From NCBI GenBank assembly GCA_036166415.1, contig JAYZHP010000082.1, positions 1 to 5,853 on the forward strand: a DNA stretch of 5,853 nucleotides, written 5' to 3'. Each line of letters begins with the position of its first letter. Position 1 is the stretch's first letter. Shown piece after piece: positions 1-5,853 of this stretch. The notes beneath the pieces are model-generated. The model was not told the DNA's origin and searched no databases. It saw only the letters and a program-made list of their open reading frames with translations. This stretch comes from TMED108 sp036166415 (GTDB taxonomy: Bacteria; Fidelibacterota; Marinisomatia; Marinisomatales; TCS55). Made by a program: the position numbers and the translations under genes.

Positions 1-283
1 AACCATCCGTTTCAGACATTTCTTCATCACAATAAACAAACGAAGTATTGCAAAGATTATCCGGTATAGTAACAAATACTTTTTCTCCCTCAAAGGAGAT
101 CTGTTTTTTTGCTAATTGAAGTGCAGAATTAATTTGAGCAATTAATTCTTTATCATTTGTATTTAAAGAATTTTTTTTGGATTTATATGGTTTATATAAA
201 ACAGAGGAGAGTATTTGCTTTTCATTTTCTTCCACCCATCGCACGCATAGGAGATATTTATTTGAAATTAATAAATGAATCAC
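1..283 (-). CDS. N-terminal part of an unrecognised protein, weakly PilM-like; continues beyond the window
   Basis: An open frame of 94 codons runs from a GTG at 283-281 to the window edge without a stop, so the 3' part is missing. I chose this GTG because it lies 9 nt after the TAG stop of the preceding gene, in the same frame, and no in-frame ATG occurs until about codon 89. A weak AGG lies about 12 nt upstream. The protein begins MIHLLISNKYLLCVRWVEEN, which looks like paired beta strands. A polar lysine-rich stretch follows (about residues 31-47), then a helix (about 48-61), then a strand ending VFVTIPD (69-75). A short strand pair, a helix and then a V-x-V-x-(I/L)-P strand recall the first subdomain of PilM/GspL-type actin-like proteins. 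The phosphate-binding D-x-G of active actin-fold ATPases is absent at the N-terminus, so the relationship is an inference. I am fairly sure it is a real gene, but its function is unknown. Confidence 0.62.
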   Translation of the reverse strand, partial: MIHLLISNKYLLCVRWVEENEKQILSSVLYKPYKSKKNSLNTNDKELIAQINSALQLAKKQISFEGEKVFVTIPDNLCNTSFVYCDEEMSETDG

Positions 284-292
284 GAAGCAGTT

Positions 293-1066
293 CTACCTAT
301 CCCAACTTTTTGAGCCATCATCAATAAAGCCATGATTGTCAGCTTTAAAGGCAAATAAAACATATCTCCTTCGAACAATTGTTTCTTCTATTGGGCTACC
401 TACGCGAACGCTATTACCTTCATCTTCAAGTGAAATTAAATAAGGTTTTTGAGAGACAGGGCAAAAATACATTGATGAATCTGGCATATAAGTATCATAA
501 TAATTAATTACCTCAACGCGTTCTGATGGTACTTCTTCTACTAGCTCAACAAAGTTTGTATCTGATGTAAATTTGTTTAATAATTTCTTCTGCACATATG
601 ATGTGTCATTTCGGGATAAATCTTCTGAATACATGACAATCGTAGCAATTGTATCAGAAATAGTATCTCGGCGCATCATTGGAAAGCCAAAAGTAGTATC
701 AAATTCTATATCATATCCCTTTGGGACATTGACTGAAAATGTTTTGTTATTAAGAGTGATTGATTGGTTCCCAAGGTAGGTTGAGTCACCTGAGATAGAA
801 TCTCTAACCGAATTAACAACTTGAACAGCCCAAAGGCCATCTGGTGAATACTCACCCATAACCGATTTATAAAAATTCTGAACATCGTACATATTTTCCA
901 TAAAAAAATGGCTTTCCCCCTGGAAGGATTCTTCTTCATCCCAAATAGCACGTGGCACATATATACAAATAATTAGAAAGATAAAGGCAGCCACAATACC
1001 TAACTCAAGGAGGTCGGAATAATTTTTTCGTTTTTCAGATGTAAAGTTATTTTGATCTTTATTCAT
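293..1066 (-). CDS. Single-pass membrane protein with a pilin-like N-terminal helix, function unknown
   Basis: A 257-residue protein I do not recognise as a named family. A basic N-terminus (KRK at 12-14) precedes one hydrophobic helix (about 20-38), followed by a large acidic, soluble part. By the positive-inside rule this part faces the periplasm. The helix reads LLELGIVAAFIFLIICIYVP. Its Glu21 and Pro38 are 17 residues apart, the same spacing as Glu5 and Pro22 of type IV pilins and pseudopilins. No glycine precedes the would-be mature residue (Tyr16 lies there), so prepilin-peptidase cleavage is doubtful. Near the C-terminus a CPVSQKPYLISL segment (202-213) resembles the Cys-Pro-x-x-x-x-x-Tyr segment of some pseudopilins. 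The expected second Cys-Pro seems replaced by Gly-Ser-Pro (223-225). The gene follows dnaJ after 115 bp and is followed 9 nt later by a gene with weak PilM resemblance, so the two probably work together. No Shine-Dalgarno site is visible before the ATG. The ORF is secure; a role in a pilus-like or secretion assembly is inference. Confidence 0.85.
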   Translation of the reverse strand: MNKDQNNFTSEKRKNYSDLLELGIVAAFIFLIICIYVPRAIWDEEESFQGESHFFMENMYDVQNFYKSVMGEYSPDGLWAVQVVNSVRDSISGDSTYLGNQSITLNNKTFSVNVPKGYDIEFDTTFGFPMMRRDTISDTIATIVMYSEDLSRNDTSYVQKKLLNKFTSDTNFVELVEEVPSERVEVINYYDTYMPDSSMYFCPVSQKPYLISLEDEGNSVRVGSPIEETIVRRRYVLFAFKADNHGFIDDGSKSWDR

Positions 1067-1181
1067 AATCTTATTACGGAGTATTAATTCATTGTTAATA
1101 TTTTATTTATGCTCTAAAACAGAGAAGTAATATTAATACAATTTATATCTTGAAGTATAGTTTAATCTACTAATAATATAA

Positions 1182-2294
1182 TCAATCAAGCTCAATTCTT
1201 CTGAATACCGGTTTCGAGTTATTATTTACTTTGCCAAGCTCTTCGAGGAGCTTTTTTTCTTTACTGGATGGCTTTTGCGGTGTATCAACATGTACGCGCA
1301 CTAATTGATCACCCCTAGAAGATCCTCGCATCCTAGGAAACCCTTTACCTCTCATTCTTAAAATTTGCGATGATTGAATACCTGCTGGAATTTTAAGATT
1401 GGCCTTACCTTCCAATGTTGGAACCTCAAGGGTTATGCCTAACGCAGCTTCATAAAATTGAATAACCACTTCAGTGATTACGTCCTCACCATTTCTATTG
1501 AATATTGAGTGATCTTCCTCTTCGAAGAAAATAATTAGATCTCCTGATTGATAACCTTTGGGTCCTTTATTCCCTTGTTGGTTCAATGTCATGTAATTTC
1601 CAGCAGAAACACCTGATGGGACTTTTATTTTAATTTCGACAGTTTTGCGATTTAAACCACTTCCACCGCAATCATTGCAAGGGTTTTGTATTGTTTGGCC
1701 AGATCCAGTACAAACTGGACATTCTCTTACCGATACTGATTGTCCAAAAAATGATTGTGAAACTTGCCGAACTTGACCGGATCCATTACATTGACCACAG
1801 GAAACTGGCATTGTGCCTTTTTTTGCACCACTCCCCGAACACGTGTCACAATGCTCTAAGCGCTTAATTTTTAAAGTTTTGTTTACTCCAGAATAGATAT
1901 CAGAGAAGGTAAGTTTTAAATTAGCTTTTAAATCACGTGCTTTTTTTATTCTTGTGCCTCTATTGCCACCAAAAATTCCACCAAAAGGGTCAAAACCATC
2001 ACCAAAAATATCTCCAAAATTATTGAGAATGTCCTCCATAGACATCCCGCCTTGAAAACCAGCGCCTCCACCGCTATTAACACCGGCATGGCCAAACTGA
2101 TCGTATTGTTGACGTTTTTGGTCATCGGAAAGGATAGAATACGCTTCAGCTGCTTCTTTGAATTTTTTTTCTGCGCCTGAATCATTAGGATTTTTATCTG
2201 GATGATACTTCATTGCTATTTTTCGATATGATTTTTTTAGCTCATCTGGGCTAGCGGATTTAGAAACACCCAAAATTTCGTAATAATCTCTCAT
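1182..2294 (-). CDS. dnaJ: Chaperone protein DnaJ (Hsp40, type I)
   Basis: Cytoplasmic co-chaperone that delivers unfolded clients to DnaK and stimulates its ATPase. The 370 residues match the usual family length and all domains are present. The J domain spans about 3-68 with the HPD motif at 31-33. A Gly/Phe-rich linker follows (about 69-113). The zinc-binding domain has four CxxCxGxG repeats starting at Cys149, Cys166, Cys192 and Cys206, so all eight zinc ligands are intact. The two C-terminal substrate-binding domains include the usual HSIFNRNGED segment (262-271) and the GKGFPRMRG segment (316-324). The start ATG overlaps the stop of grpE in an ATGA arrangement, and I see no Shine-Dalgarno site before it. 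Translation is therefore probably coupled to grpE. It is the last gene of the hrcA-grpE-dnaJ set; dnaK is not in the window. The four CxxCxGxG repeats and full domain order rule out CbpA and other shortened J proteins. Confidence 0.98.
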   Translation of the reverse strand: MRDYYEILGVSKSASPDELKKSYRKIAMKYHPDKNPNDSGAEKKFKEAAEAYSILSDDQKRQQYDQFGHAGVNSGGGAGFQGGMSMEDILNNFGDIFGDGFDPFGGIFGGNRGTRIKKARDLKANLKLTFSDIYSGVNKTLKIKRLEHCDTCSGSGAKKGTMPVSCGQCNGSGQVRQVSQSFFGQSVSVRECPVCTGSGQTIQNPCNDCGGSGLNRKTVEIKIKVPSGVSAGNYMTLNQQGNKGPKGYQSGDLIIFFEEEDHSIFNRNGEDVITEVVIQFYEAALGITLEVPTLEGKANLKIPAGIQSSQILRMRGKGFPRMRGSSRGDQLVRVHVDTPQKPSSKEKKLLEELGKVNNNSKPVFRRIELD

Positions 2295-2824
2295 GATGGA
2301 GTTTGATTTACCACAACCTTAGCATGTCTGATAACGCGATCTTTATAAAGATAACCTTGTTCGAAAACTTCGATAATTTCATTTTCATTTTTACCATCTT
2401 CAGTTCTAATCATTAATGCATCATGCAATTCCGGATCTAGCATATCACCAATTTTTGTAAAGGTCTTAACATCTAGATTTATAAAATGTTTTTTAACATT
2501 ATTTATAATCAATGAAATACCTTCAATTAATTTTTCAATATTTACATTATCTTTACTCGCTGATGCCTCATTGAGCCTCTCTAAATCATCCAGAACGGAT
2601 AAGAAATTCTTTATCACAGATTCACCTTCATATTTTAATAAATGCTCAATTTCTTTATCTTTTCTTTTTCTATAATTATCAAATTCAGCCTTAAGTCGTA
2701 AATGTTTTTCGCTATTTTCATCGATAGTATTTTTTAATTCTTTTATTTGACTTTTCAACCTATCTGTTGGTGATAATTTTTTTGTTTTACTTGATGCTGT
2801 CTTGGCTGATTTTTTAGATGGCAT
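2291..2824 (-). CDS. grpE: Nucleotide exchange factor GrpE
   Basis: Homodimeric co-chaperone that releases ADP from DnaK and so completes the cycle started by DnaJ. The 177 residues are within the family's usual range. The first 20 residues are Lys/Ser/Thr-rich and probably disordered. A long coiled-coil helix covers about 21-70 and includes the conserved RLKAEFDNYRKR (43-54). The dimer-forming helices follow with LSVLDDLER (75-83). The C-terminal beta domain that contacts DnaK contains GDMLDPELHDA (126-136) and QGYLYKDRVIRHAKVVV (156-172). In most GrpE proteins the last motif reads R-P-A; here it is R-H-A (166-168), a small oddity. The start overlaps the end of hrcA by 11 bp and has a GAAAGG Shine-Dalgarno-like site inside hrcA. 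The stop overlaps the dnaJ start by 4 bp. This tight packing points to one operon with coupled translation. Confidence 0.97.
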   Translation of the reverse strand: MPSKKSAKTASSKTKKLSPTDRLKSQIKELKNTIDENSEKHLRLKAEFDNYRKRKDKEIEHLLKYEGESVIKNFLSVLDDLERLNEASASKDNVNIEKLIEGISLIINNVKKHFINLDVKTFTKIGDMLDPELHDALMIRTEDGKNENEIIEVFEQGYLYKDRVIRHAKVVVNQTPS

Positions 2825-3845
2825 TTTGCACTACCTTTCTAAAGGTATTTAGTATATTTTTTACATTTATATAGTTTAGTCGCTTTGGTCCAATAACTCC
2901 AATTCTACCAGTCATTGCTTTAGTTTCAAATTTTGATGTTAAGATTGCGCAATTGTTAAATATTTCATCTTTGTTTTCTTTTCCAATCAAATCACAATCA
3001 TGATCTGCGTCAAAATTCTTATTGATATAAATATTAAGAAACGACTTGTCGAGTGCAGGCAATATTTTTTTAAAATTATTTATATTTTGAAATTCTGGTT
3101 GTTTAAGTAAAACATTAGCTGGTGAAGTATATATTAATTTATTATTCTCTATAGAGAAATATGAATAACGATCATTTATCAAAACTTGAATCAATTCATG
3201 ATTGAATACAGGGCTATCATTCAGGCGATATACAATGGTATTTTGAATTTCACTTAAAGACAGACCAACCAGTCTATCTTTAAGTAATGCGGTAATTGAT
3301 TTGATATGTTTTTCTTTAATATCAATGTCAAGATCCAATACTATAGATTTAACCAAGCCATTATCCATTCCAATAACCATCATGATGCGATTACCATTAA
3401 GCTCAATTATTTCTATATCAACTAAAATGCTATTTTGATATTCAGAAATCATAACAATACTAAACATATTACTTAACTCAGAAAGCATTGTAGCCGTTGC
3501 ATTCAGTATTTCATCAACATTAGTTGAAACTGTCTTTAATTCATCCTCTAATTCAGGGATAACATCTTCATTGATAATATTATTAGAACTAATTGAATTA
3601 ATATAAAACCTATACCCAAGGTCAGTGGGAATTCGACCACCTGACTTGTGAACTTGTGTTAAAAATCCATCTTTTTCAAGAGATGACATTACATTTCTAA
3701 TCGTGGCACTTGACAAGTCTGCTGAGATTCTTTTTTGAACGTATTGCGATGAAATAGGTTGGCATGTATTTATATATCCCTCTACTATCGTTTCTAGGAT
3801 AGATGCGTATCTTAAATCTAAGTTATTATATTTTTGTATTGTCAT
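2814..3845 (-). CDS. hrcA: Heat-inducible transcription repressor HrcA
   Basis: DNA-binding repressor of class I heat-shock genes. In well-studied bacteria it binds the CIRCE inverted repeat and depends on GroEL for activity. At 343 residues it has the usual size. The N-terminal winged helix covers about 10-82: the recognition helix lies in SSATIRNVMSSLEKDGFL (45-62), and the diagnostic SGGRIPTDLGYRFYI follows at 68-82. The central part (about 95-300) matches the GAF-like and dimerisation region and is poorly conserved. The C-terminus carries the family signature MTGRIGVIGPKRLNYINV (311-328). It lies 45 bp after ftsX and overlaps grpE by 11 bp. I see no CIRCE element (TTAGCACTC-N9-GAGTGCTAA) upstream or elsewhere in the window. 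A different imperfect inverted repeat (3852-3873) lies just before the start. No clear Shine-Dalgarno site precedes the ATG. Confidence 0.97.
   Translation of the reverse strand: MTIQKYNNLDLRYASILETIVEGYINTCQPISSQYVQKRISADLSSATIRNVMSSLEKDGFLTQVHKSGGRIPTDLGYRFYINSISSNNIINEDVIPELEDELKTVSTNVDEILNATATMLSELSNMFSIVMISEYQNSILVDIEIIELNGNRIMMVIGMDNGLVKSIVLDLDIDIKEKHIKSITALLKDRLVGLSLSEIQNTIVYRLNDSPVFNHELIQVLINDRYSYFSIENNKLIYTSPANVLLKQPEFQNINNFKKILPALDKSFLNIYINKNFDADHDCDLIGKENKDEIFNNCAILTSKFETKAMTGRIGVIGPKRLNYINVKNILNTFRKVVQNAI
2834..2839 (-). promoter_or_regulatory. Ribosome binding site of grpE, inside the end of hrcA
   Basis: On the minus strand GAAAGG lies 9 nt before the grpE ATG, within the last codons of hrcA. 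It is one of only two convincing Shine-Dalgarno-like sites in the window. It supports the ATG at 2824 and the 11 bp overlap with hrcA. Confidence 0.6.
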
Positions 3846-3851
3846 AAGGGA

Positions 3852-3873
3852 AATTAGATGATTTTATCTACTT
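3852..3873. promoter_or_regulatory. Imperfect inverted repeat before hrcA, candidate operator
   Basis: On the minus strand the arms are AAGTAGAT and ATCTAATT with a 6-nt spacer; 7 of 8 positions pair. The inner five pairs are perfect. The repeat ends 6 nt before the hrcA start and overlaps the -10 of the weak candidate promoter, where a repressor site would be expected. It does not resemble CIRCE in sequence or spacing (9-N9-9). The DNA is AT-rich, so a chance match is possible, and a role in HrcA autoregulation is only inferred. Confidence 0.3.
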
Positions 3874-3889
3874 GAATCAAATATGTTAT
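3861..3889 (-). promoter_or_regulatory. Weak candidate promoter for hrcA-grpE-dnaJ
   Basis: In the gap between ftsX and hrcA the minus strand has ATAACA (3889-3884, four of six matches to TTGACA), a 17-nt spacer, and TAAAAT (3866-3861, five of six matches to TATAAT). Transcription would start close to the hrcA ATG, leaving a very short leader. AT-rich DNA gives such matches easily, and the hrcA set could instead be read through from ftsE-ftsX. Confidence 0.25.
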
Positions 3890-3890
3890 A

Positions 3891-4760
3891 TTACTTAAGA
3901 AAACGTGAAATAGCTCTGTTGGATCCTATAAATCCAACTAAAATAGAAATAGCCAATAAAACTTGAATAATTAAAATTTGATCGTAAAGTATTCCAAATT
4001 TTGTCAAATCATAAATTAAATATTTACTAAACCTTAATAAGCCCACTAATGAATAAACAGCTAAAATCGAAGCGATTATCCCATGAATTATACCCTCTAA
4101 AATAAATGGCCCTTTAATAAACCATTTAGTTGCACCTATTAATTGAAGTGATTTTATCAGTTCTTTTTTTGAAAAAATAGTTAAGCGAACAGTATTTGAA
4201 ATAATAAAAATTGCTATTATAAAAGTGATTGAAACCACAGCAACCATTATTTTCAAAAATCTGTCATAATAATTTTCGATTCTAGAAATAAGCTTTCCTT
4301 GATGATTGACTTCATCAACTTCTCTATATTTTTTAATATCTGATATTATTGGTTTTATATCAAGTTTGGTGGGCCAATCATTTTTTAAATTAATAACACA
4401 GCTAATTGGCAGAGGATTATATCCTAGCAGACTTAATATATCGTCACCAAATTGAGATTTAAATATTTTTTCAGCATCATTTTTAGATATAATTGTAATT
4501 GATCGAACACCATTAATTAATTTAAAATCATTCACTAATTCAGAAACTCTCTGATCGGTGACGCCATCCTTAAAAAATACTTCGATTTTATATTTATCTC
4601 TTAAATATTCAATTAATTTGCTAGTGTTTTGACTAACAATTAATAATGAACCAGATACTACTAGGGTTAAATAAATGGAAAAGATTGATGAAACCGCAGA
4701 AGACTTATGTCTCCATACATTTTTAAATCCCTCAGCAAAAATAAAGACAAGTTTATTCAT
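3891..4760 (-). CDS. ftsX: Cell division protein FtsX, membrane subunit of the FtsEX complex
   Basis: Inner-membrane partner of FtsE. In known systems FtsEX uses ATP hydrolysis to switch on cell-wall hydrolases outside the membrane at the division site, through partners such as EnvC, PcsB or RipC. The 289 residues show the expected layout. A cytoplasmic N-terminus with basic NVWRHK (14-19) is followed by TM1 (about 21-43). The extracellular domain (about 44-168) includes IEVFFKDGVTDQRV (59-72). TM2 (about 170-190), TM3 (about 217-243) and TM4 (about 262-281) follow. The loop after TM2 has KSLQLIGATKWFIKGPFILE (203-222), the conserved segment contacting the ATPase. It starts 1 nt after the ftsE stop, behind a good GAGG site, so the two are co-translated at matching levels. 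The hydrolase partner is not in the window. The extracellular domain and the ftsE neighbour exclude a lipoprotein or MacB-type permease. Confidence 0.95.
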   Translation of the reverse strand: MNKLVFIFAEGFKNVWRHKSSAVSSIFSIYLTLVVSGSLLIVSQNTSKLIEYLRDKYKIEVFFKDGVTDQRVSELVNDFKLINGVRSITIISKNDAEKIFKSQFGDDILSLLGYNPLPISCVINLKNDWPTKLDIKPIISDIKKYREVDEVNHQGKLISRIENYYDRFLKIMVAVVSITFIIAIFIISNTVRLTIFSKKELIKSLQLIGATKWFIKGPFILEGIIHGIIASILAVYSLVGLLRFSKYLIYDLTKFGILYDQILIIQVLLAISILVGFIGSNRAISRFLK

Positions 4761-4761
4761 G

Positions 4762-5412
4762 TTACTGCCTCACCGAACCATTCTGCATTTCTACAATTCT
4801 ATGACCTCGTCCCTTAATTAAATTATAATTATGAGAGGCCATCAGAATAGAAGTTCCTTGTTTACTGATTTCTTCAAATAATTTGATTAATTCAAATGAG
4901 GCTACCGGATCAAGATTTCCCGTTGGTTCGTCTGCTAATATTATGTCAGGATCTTTAATTAATGCCCTTGCTACACATGCACGTTGCTGCTCTCCGCCAG
5001 ATAATTCATAAGGGTAATGAGATTCTTTTCCATTAAGTCCAATCTCATCAATTGATTCATTGACCAAATCAATTATTTCATCTTTATCATAACCAAGAAC
5101 ATGCAATGGTAAAGCAATATTTTCAAAAAGGTTCCGATCTTCAAGTAGGTGATAATTTTGAAAAATCACACCGATTTTTCTACGAAGATAAGGTATTTTC
5201 CTTCTTTTGATAGTCTGGGAATTGTATTTATCTATACTTATTGTTCCGGCTTTTGGAAATAAATCCATATATATTAAACGTAAAATGGTTGTTTTTCCAG
5301 ATCCCGTAGGCCCAATCATAAAAACAAATTCCCCATCACCAATATTTAAATTAATATTGGATACGCCCCCGCCTTTTGAGTAACTATATGAAACATTGTC
5401 TATATTTATCAT
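4762..5412 (-). CDS. ftsE: Cell division ATP-binding protein FtsE
   Basis: Cytoplasmic ABC ATPase that drives FtsX. At 216 residues it is a single nucleotide-binding domain of normal FtsE size, with every catalytic motif intact: Walker A GPTGSGKT (34-41), Q-loop Gln85 in GVIFQNYHLL, signature LSGGEQQR (137-144), Walker B IILADEP (157-163) with catalytic Glu162, D-loop GNLDP (165-169), and switch His194 in MASHN. The RRKIGVIFQNYHLL stretch and the adjoining ftsX separate it from the closely related LolD and MacB ATPases. It follows the antiporter gene after 28 bp. No clear Shine-Dalgarno site lies before the ATG. An active complex is expected because no key residue is missing. Confidence 0.96.
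   Translation of the reverse strand: MINIDNVSYSYSKGGGVSNINLNIGDGEFVFMIGPTGSGKTTILRLIYMDLFPKAGTISIDKYNSQTIKRRKIPYLRRKIGVIFQNYHLLEDRNLFENIALPLHVLGYDKDEIIDLVNESIDEIGLNGKESHYPYELSGGEQQRACVARALIKDPDIILADEPTGNLDPVASFELIKLFEEISKQGTSILMASHNYNLIKGRGHRIVEMQNGSVRQ
4768..4771 (-). promoter_or_regulatory. Ribosome binding site of ftsX, at the end of ftsE
   Basis: GAGG on the minus strand lies 7 nt before the ftsX ATG, within the last codons of ftsE. The spacing is ideal and supports the chosen start, which lies 1 nt after the ftsE stop. Confidence 0.65.
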
Positions 5413-5440
5413 AGGTGTAATCTAATGTTATTAAACAAAT

Positions 5441-5853
5441 TTAAAATAGAAGATAAATGAATAGAAAATAACCGGCTAGCATGGCGCCTGAAAAAATTCT
5501 ATTTATTGGCTGAGTTAATTTTGCTGCAAGAAAGATTGATAGTCCATAGAAAATCATTATAAATGTTTGAAGGGATATAGAATTCCAATTTGAATTTAAT
5601 GGTTGAATAATAGATGTAACACCCAATACACATAAAATATTAAAAATATTTGATCCAATAATATTTCCAATCGATATAGCGCTTTGTTTTTTATATGCTG
5701 CCATAGCTGAGGTTGCGAGCTCAGGGAGAGATGTCCCAAAGGCTACAATACTCATACCAATAACTACTTCAGATATTCCAAAATATCTAGCAATAAAAAC
5801 TGAGCCATCAACAAATAGATCGGCGCCAAGTGATAAGGCCACTATGCCAAAAA
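5441..5853 (-). CDS. C-terminal part of a calcium/sodium antiporter (YrbG/CaCA family)
   Basis: Inner-membrane cation exchanger; relatives swap Na+ for Ca2+ across the membrane. Only the last 136 or so codons are present. The frame stays open to the window edge, and the GTG at 5842-5840 is an internal valine, because the reading continues upstream with Phe-Gly-Ile. The second alpha repeat is clear: GADLFVDGS, then VIGMSIVAFGTSLPELATS, then SIGNIIGSNIFNILCVLGV. Here the GTSLPE and GNIIGSNIFN segments hold the ion-coordinating Glu and Asn residues of the family. Two or three hydrophobic helices follow, ending at YLLF. Full-length members are about 310-330 residues, so roughly the first 60 percent lies outside. 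It precedes ftsE by 28 bp on the same strand and may share its transcript. The family is secure; substrate preference is not readable from this part. Confidence 0.92.
   Translation of the reverse strand, partial: FGIVALSLGADLFVDGSVFIARYFGISEVVIGMSIVAFGTSLPELATSAMAAYKKQSAISIGNIIGSNIFNILCVLGVTSIIQPLNSNWNSISLQTFIMIFYGLSIFLAAKLTQPINRIFSGAMLAGYFLFIYLLF

Noticed and set aside
171..178. Run of eight T (A on the coding strand) in the partial gene, and a similar run at 2163-2170 in dnaJ
   Set aside because: Possible slippage sites, but both frames are intact, the runs encode ordinary Lys codons, and such runs are expected in AT-rich genes.
573..779. 68-codon plus-strand open frame
   Set aside because: It lies wholly inside the minus-strand gene at 293-1066 and shows no domain, RBS or family resemblance; it is a shadow frame.
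706..960. 84-codon minus-strand open frame in another phase
   Set aside because: It is nested in the 293-1066 gene and has no recognisable features.
1081..1139. 8-bp inverted repeat GTATTAAT ... ATTAATAC with a 43-bp spacer in the 115-bp gap after dnaJ, and a small CTCT-GTTTT-AGAG hairpin within it
   Set aside because: The core ATTAAT is itself palindromic and the DNA is AT-rich, so chance is likely. No GC-rich stem or T-run supports a terminator, and no convincing promoter could be chosen here.
1946..2185. 79-codon minus-strand open frame within dnaJ
   Set aside because: It overlaps the J domain and Gly/Phe region of dnaJ in another phase; dnaJ is certain.
3050..3056. GAGTGCA, resembling one CIRCE half-site
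   Set aside because: It lies inside hrcA, has no matching TTAGCACTC arm at 9-bp spacing, and is not upstream of a gene.

Overview
The window is an AT-rich stretch of bacterial chromosome in which every gene supported by the sequence lies on the minus strand, so gene order runs from high to low coordinates. In transcription order it holds: the C-terminal part of a calcium/sodium antiporter, the cell-division ABC pair ftsE and ftsX, the heat-shock genes hrcA, grpE and dnaJ, an unrecognised single-pass membrane protein, and the start of a further gene cut by the window edge. Gaps are very short (28, 1 and 45 bp, then overlaps of 11 and 4 bp) until a 115 bp gap after dnaJ. This suggests one long transcription unit, or two or three closely stacked ones. 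TGA is used as a stop, so the code is the standard bacterial one.

Organism: the low G+C, the scarcity of clear Shine-Dalgarno sites, hrcA-grpE-dnaJ without an intervening dnaK, and FtsE/FtsX of ordinary bacterial type suggest a free-living bacterium with a compact AT-rich genome. A member of the Fibrobacteres-Chlorobi-Bacteroidetes group or a neighbour such as the marine Marinimicrobia (SAR406) is my best guess, at low confidence. No phage, insertion sequence, CRISPR, tRNA or rRNA was seen.

Functionally there are three modules. (1) 3891-5853: envelope functions, an ion exchanger and the FtsEX complex that controls cell-wall hydrolases at division. (2) 1182-3845: protein-folding stress, with the HrcA repressor and the two DnaK co-chaperones; dnaK is not in the window. 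The canonical CIRCE operator is not visible, but an imperfect 8-bp inverted repeat overlaps a weak candidate promoter just upstream of hrcA. (3) 1-1066: two poorly known genes only 9 bp apart. The first has an N-terminal membrane helix with the Glu/Pro spacing of type IV pilins but no canonical prepilin-peptidase site. The second starts with GTG and weakly resembles the N-terminus of PilM-like actin-fold proteins. This pair is the least described and most interesting part of the window.
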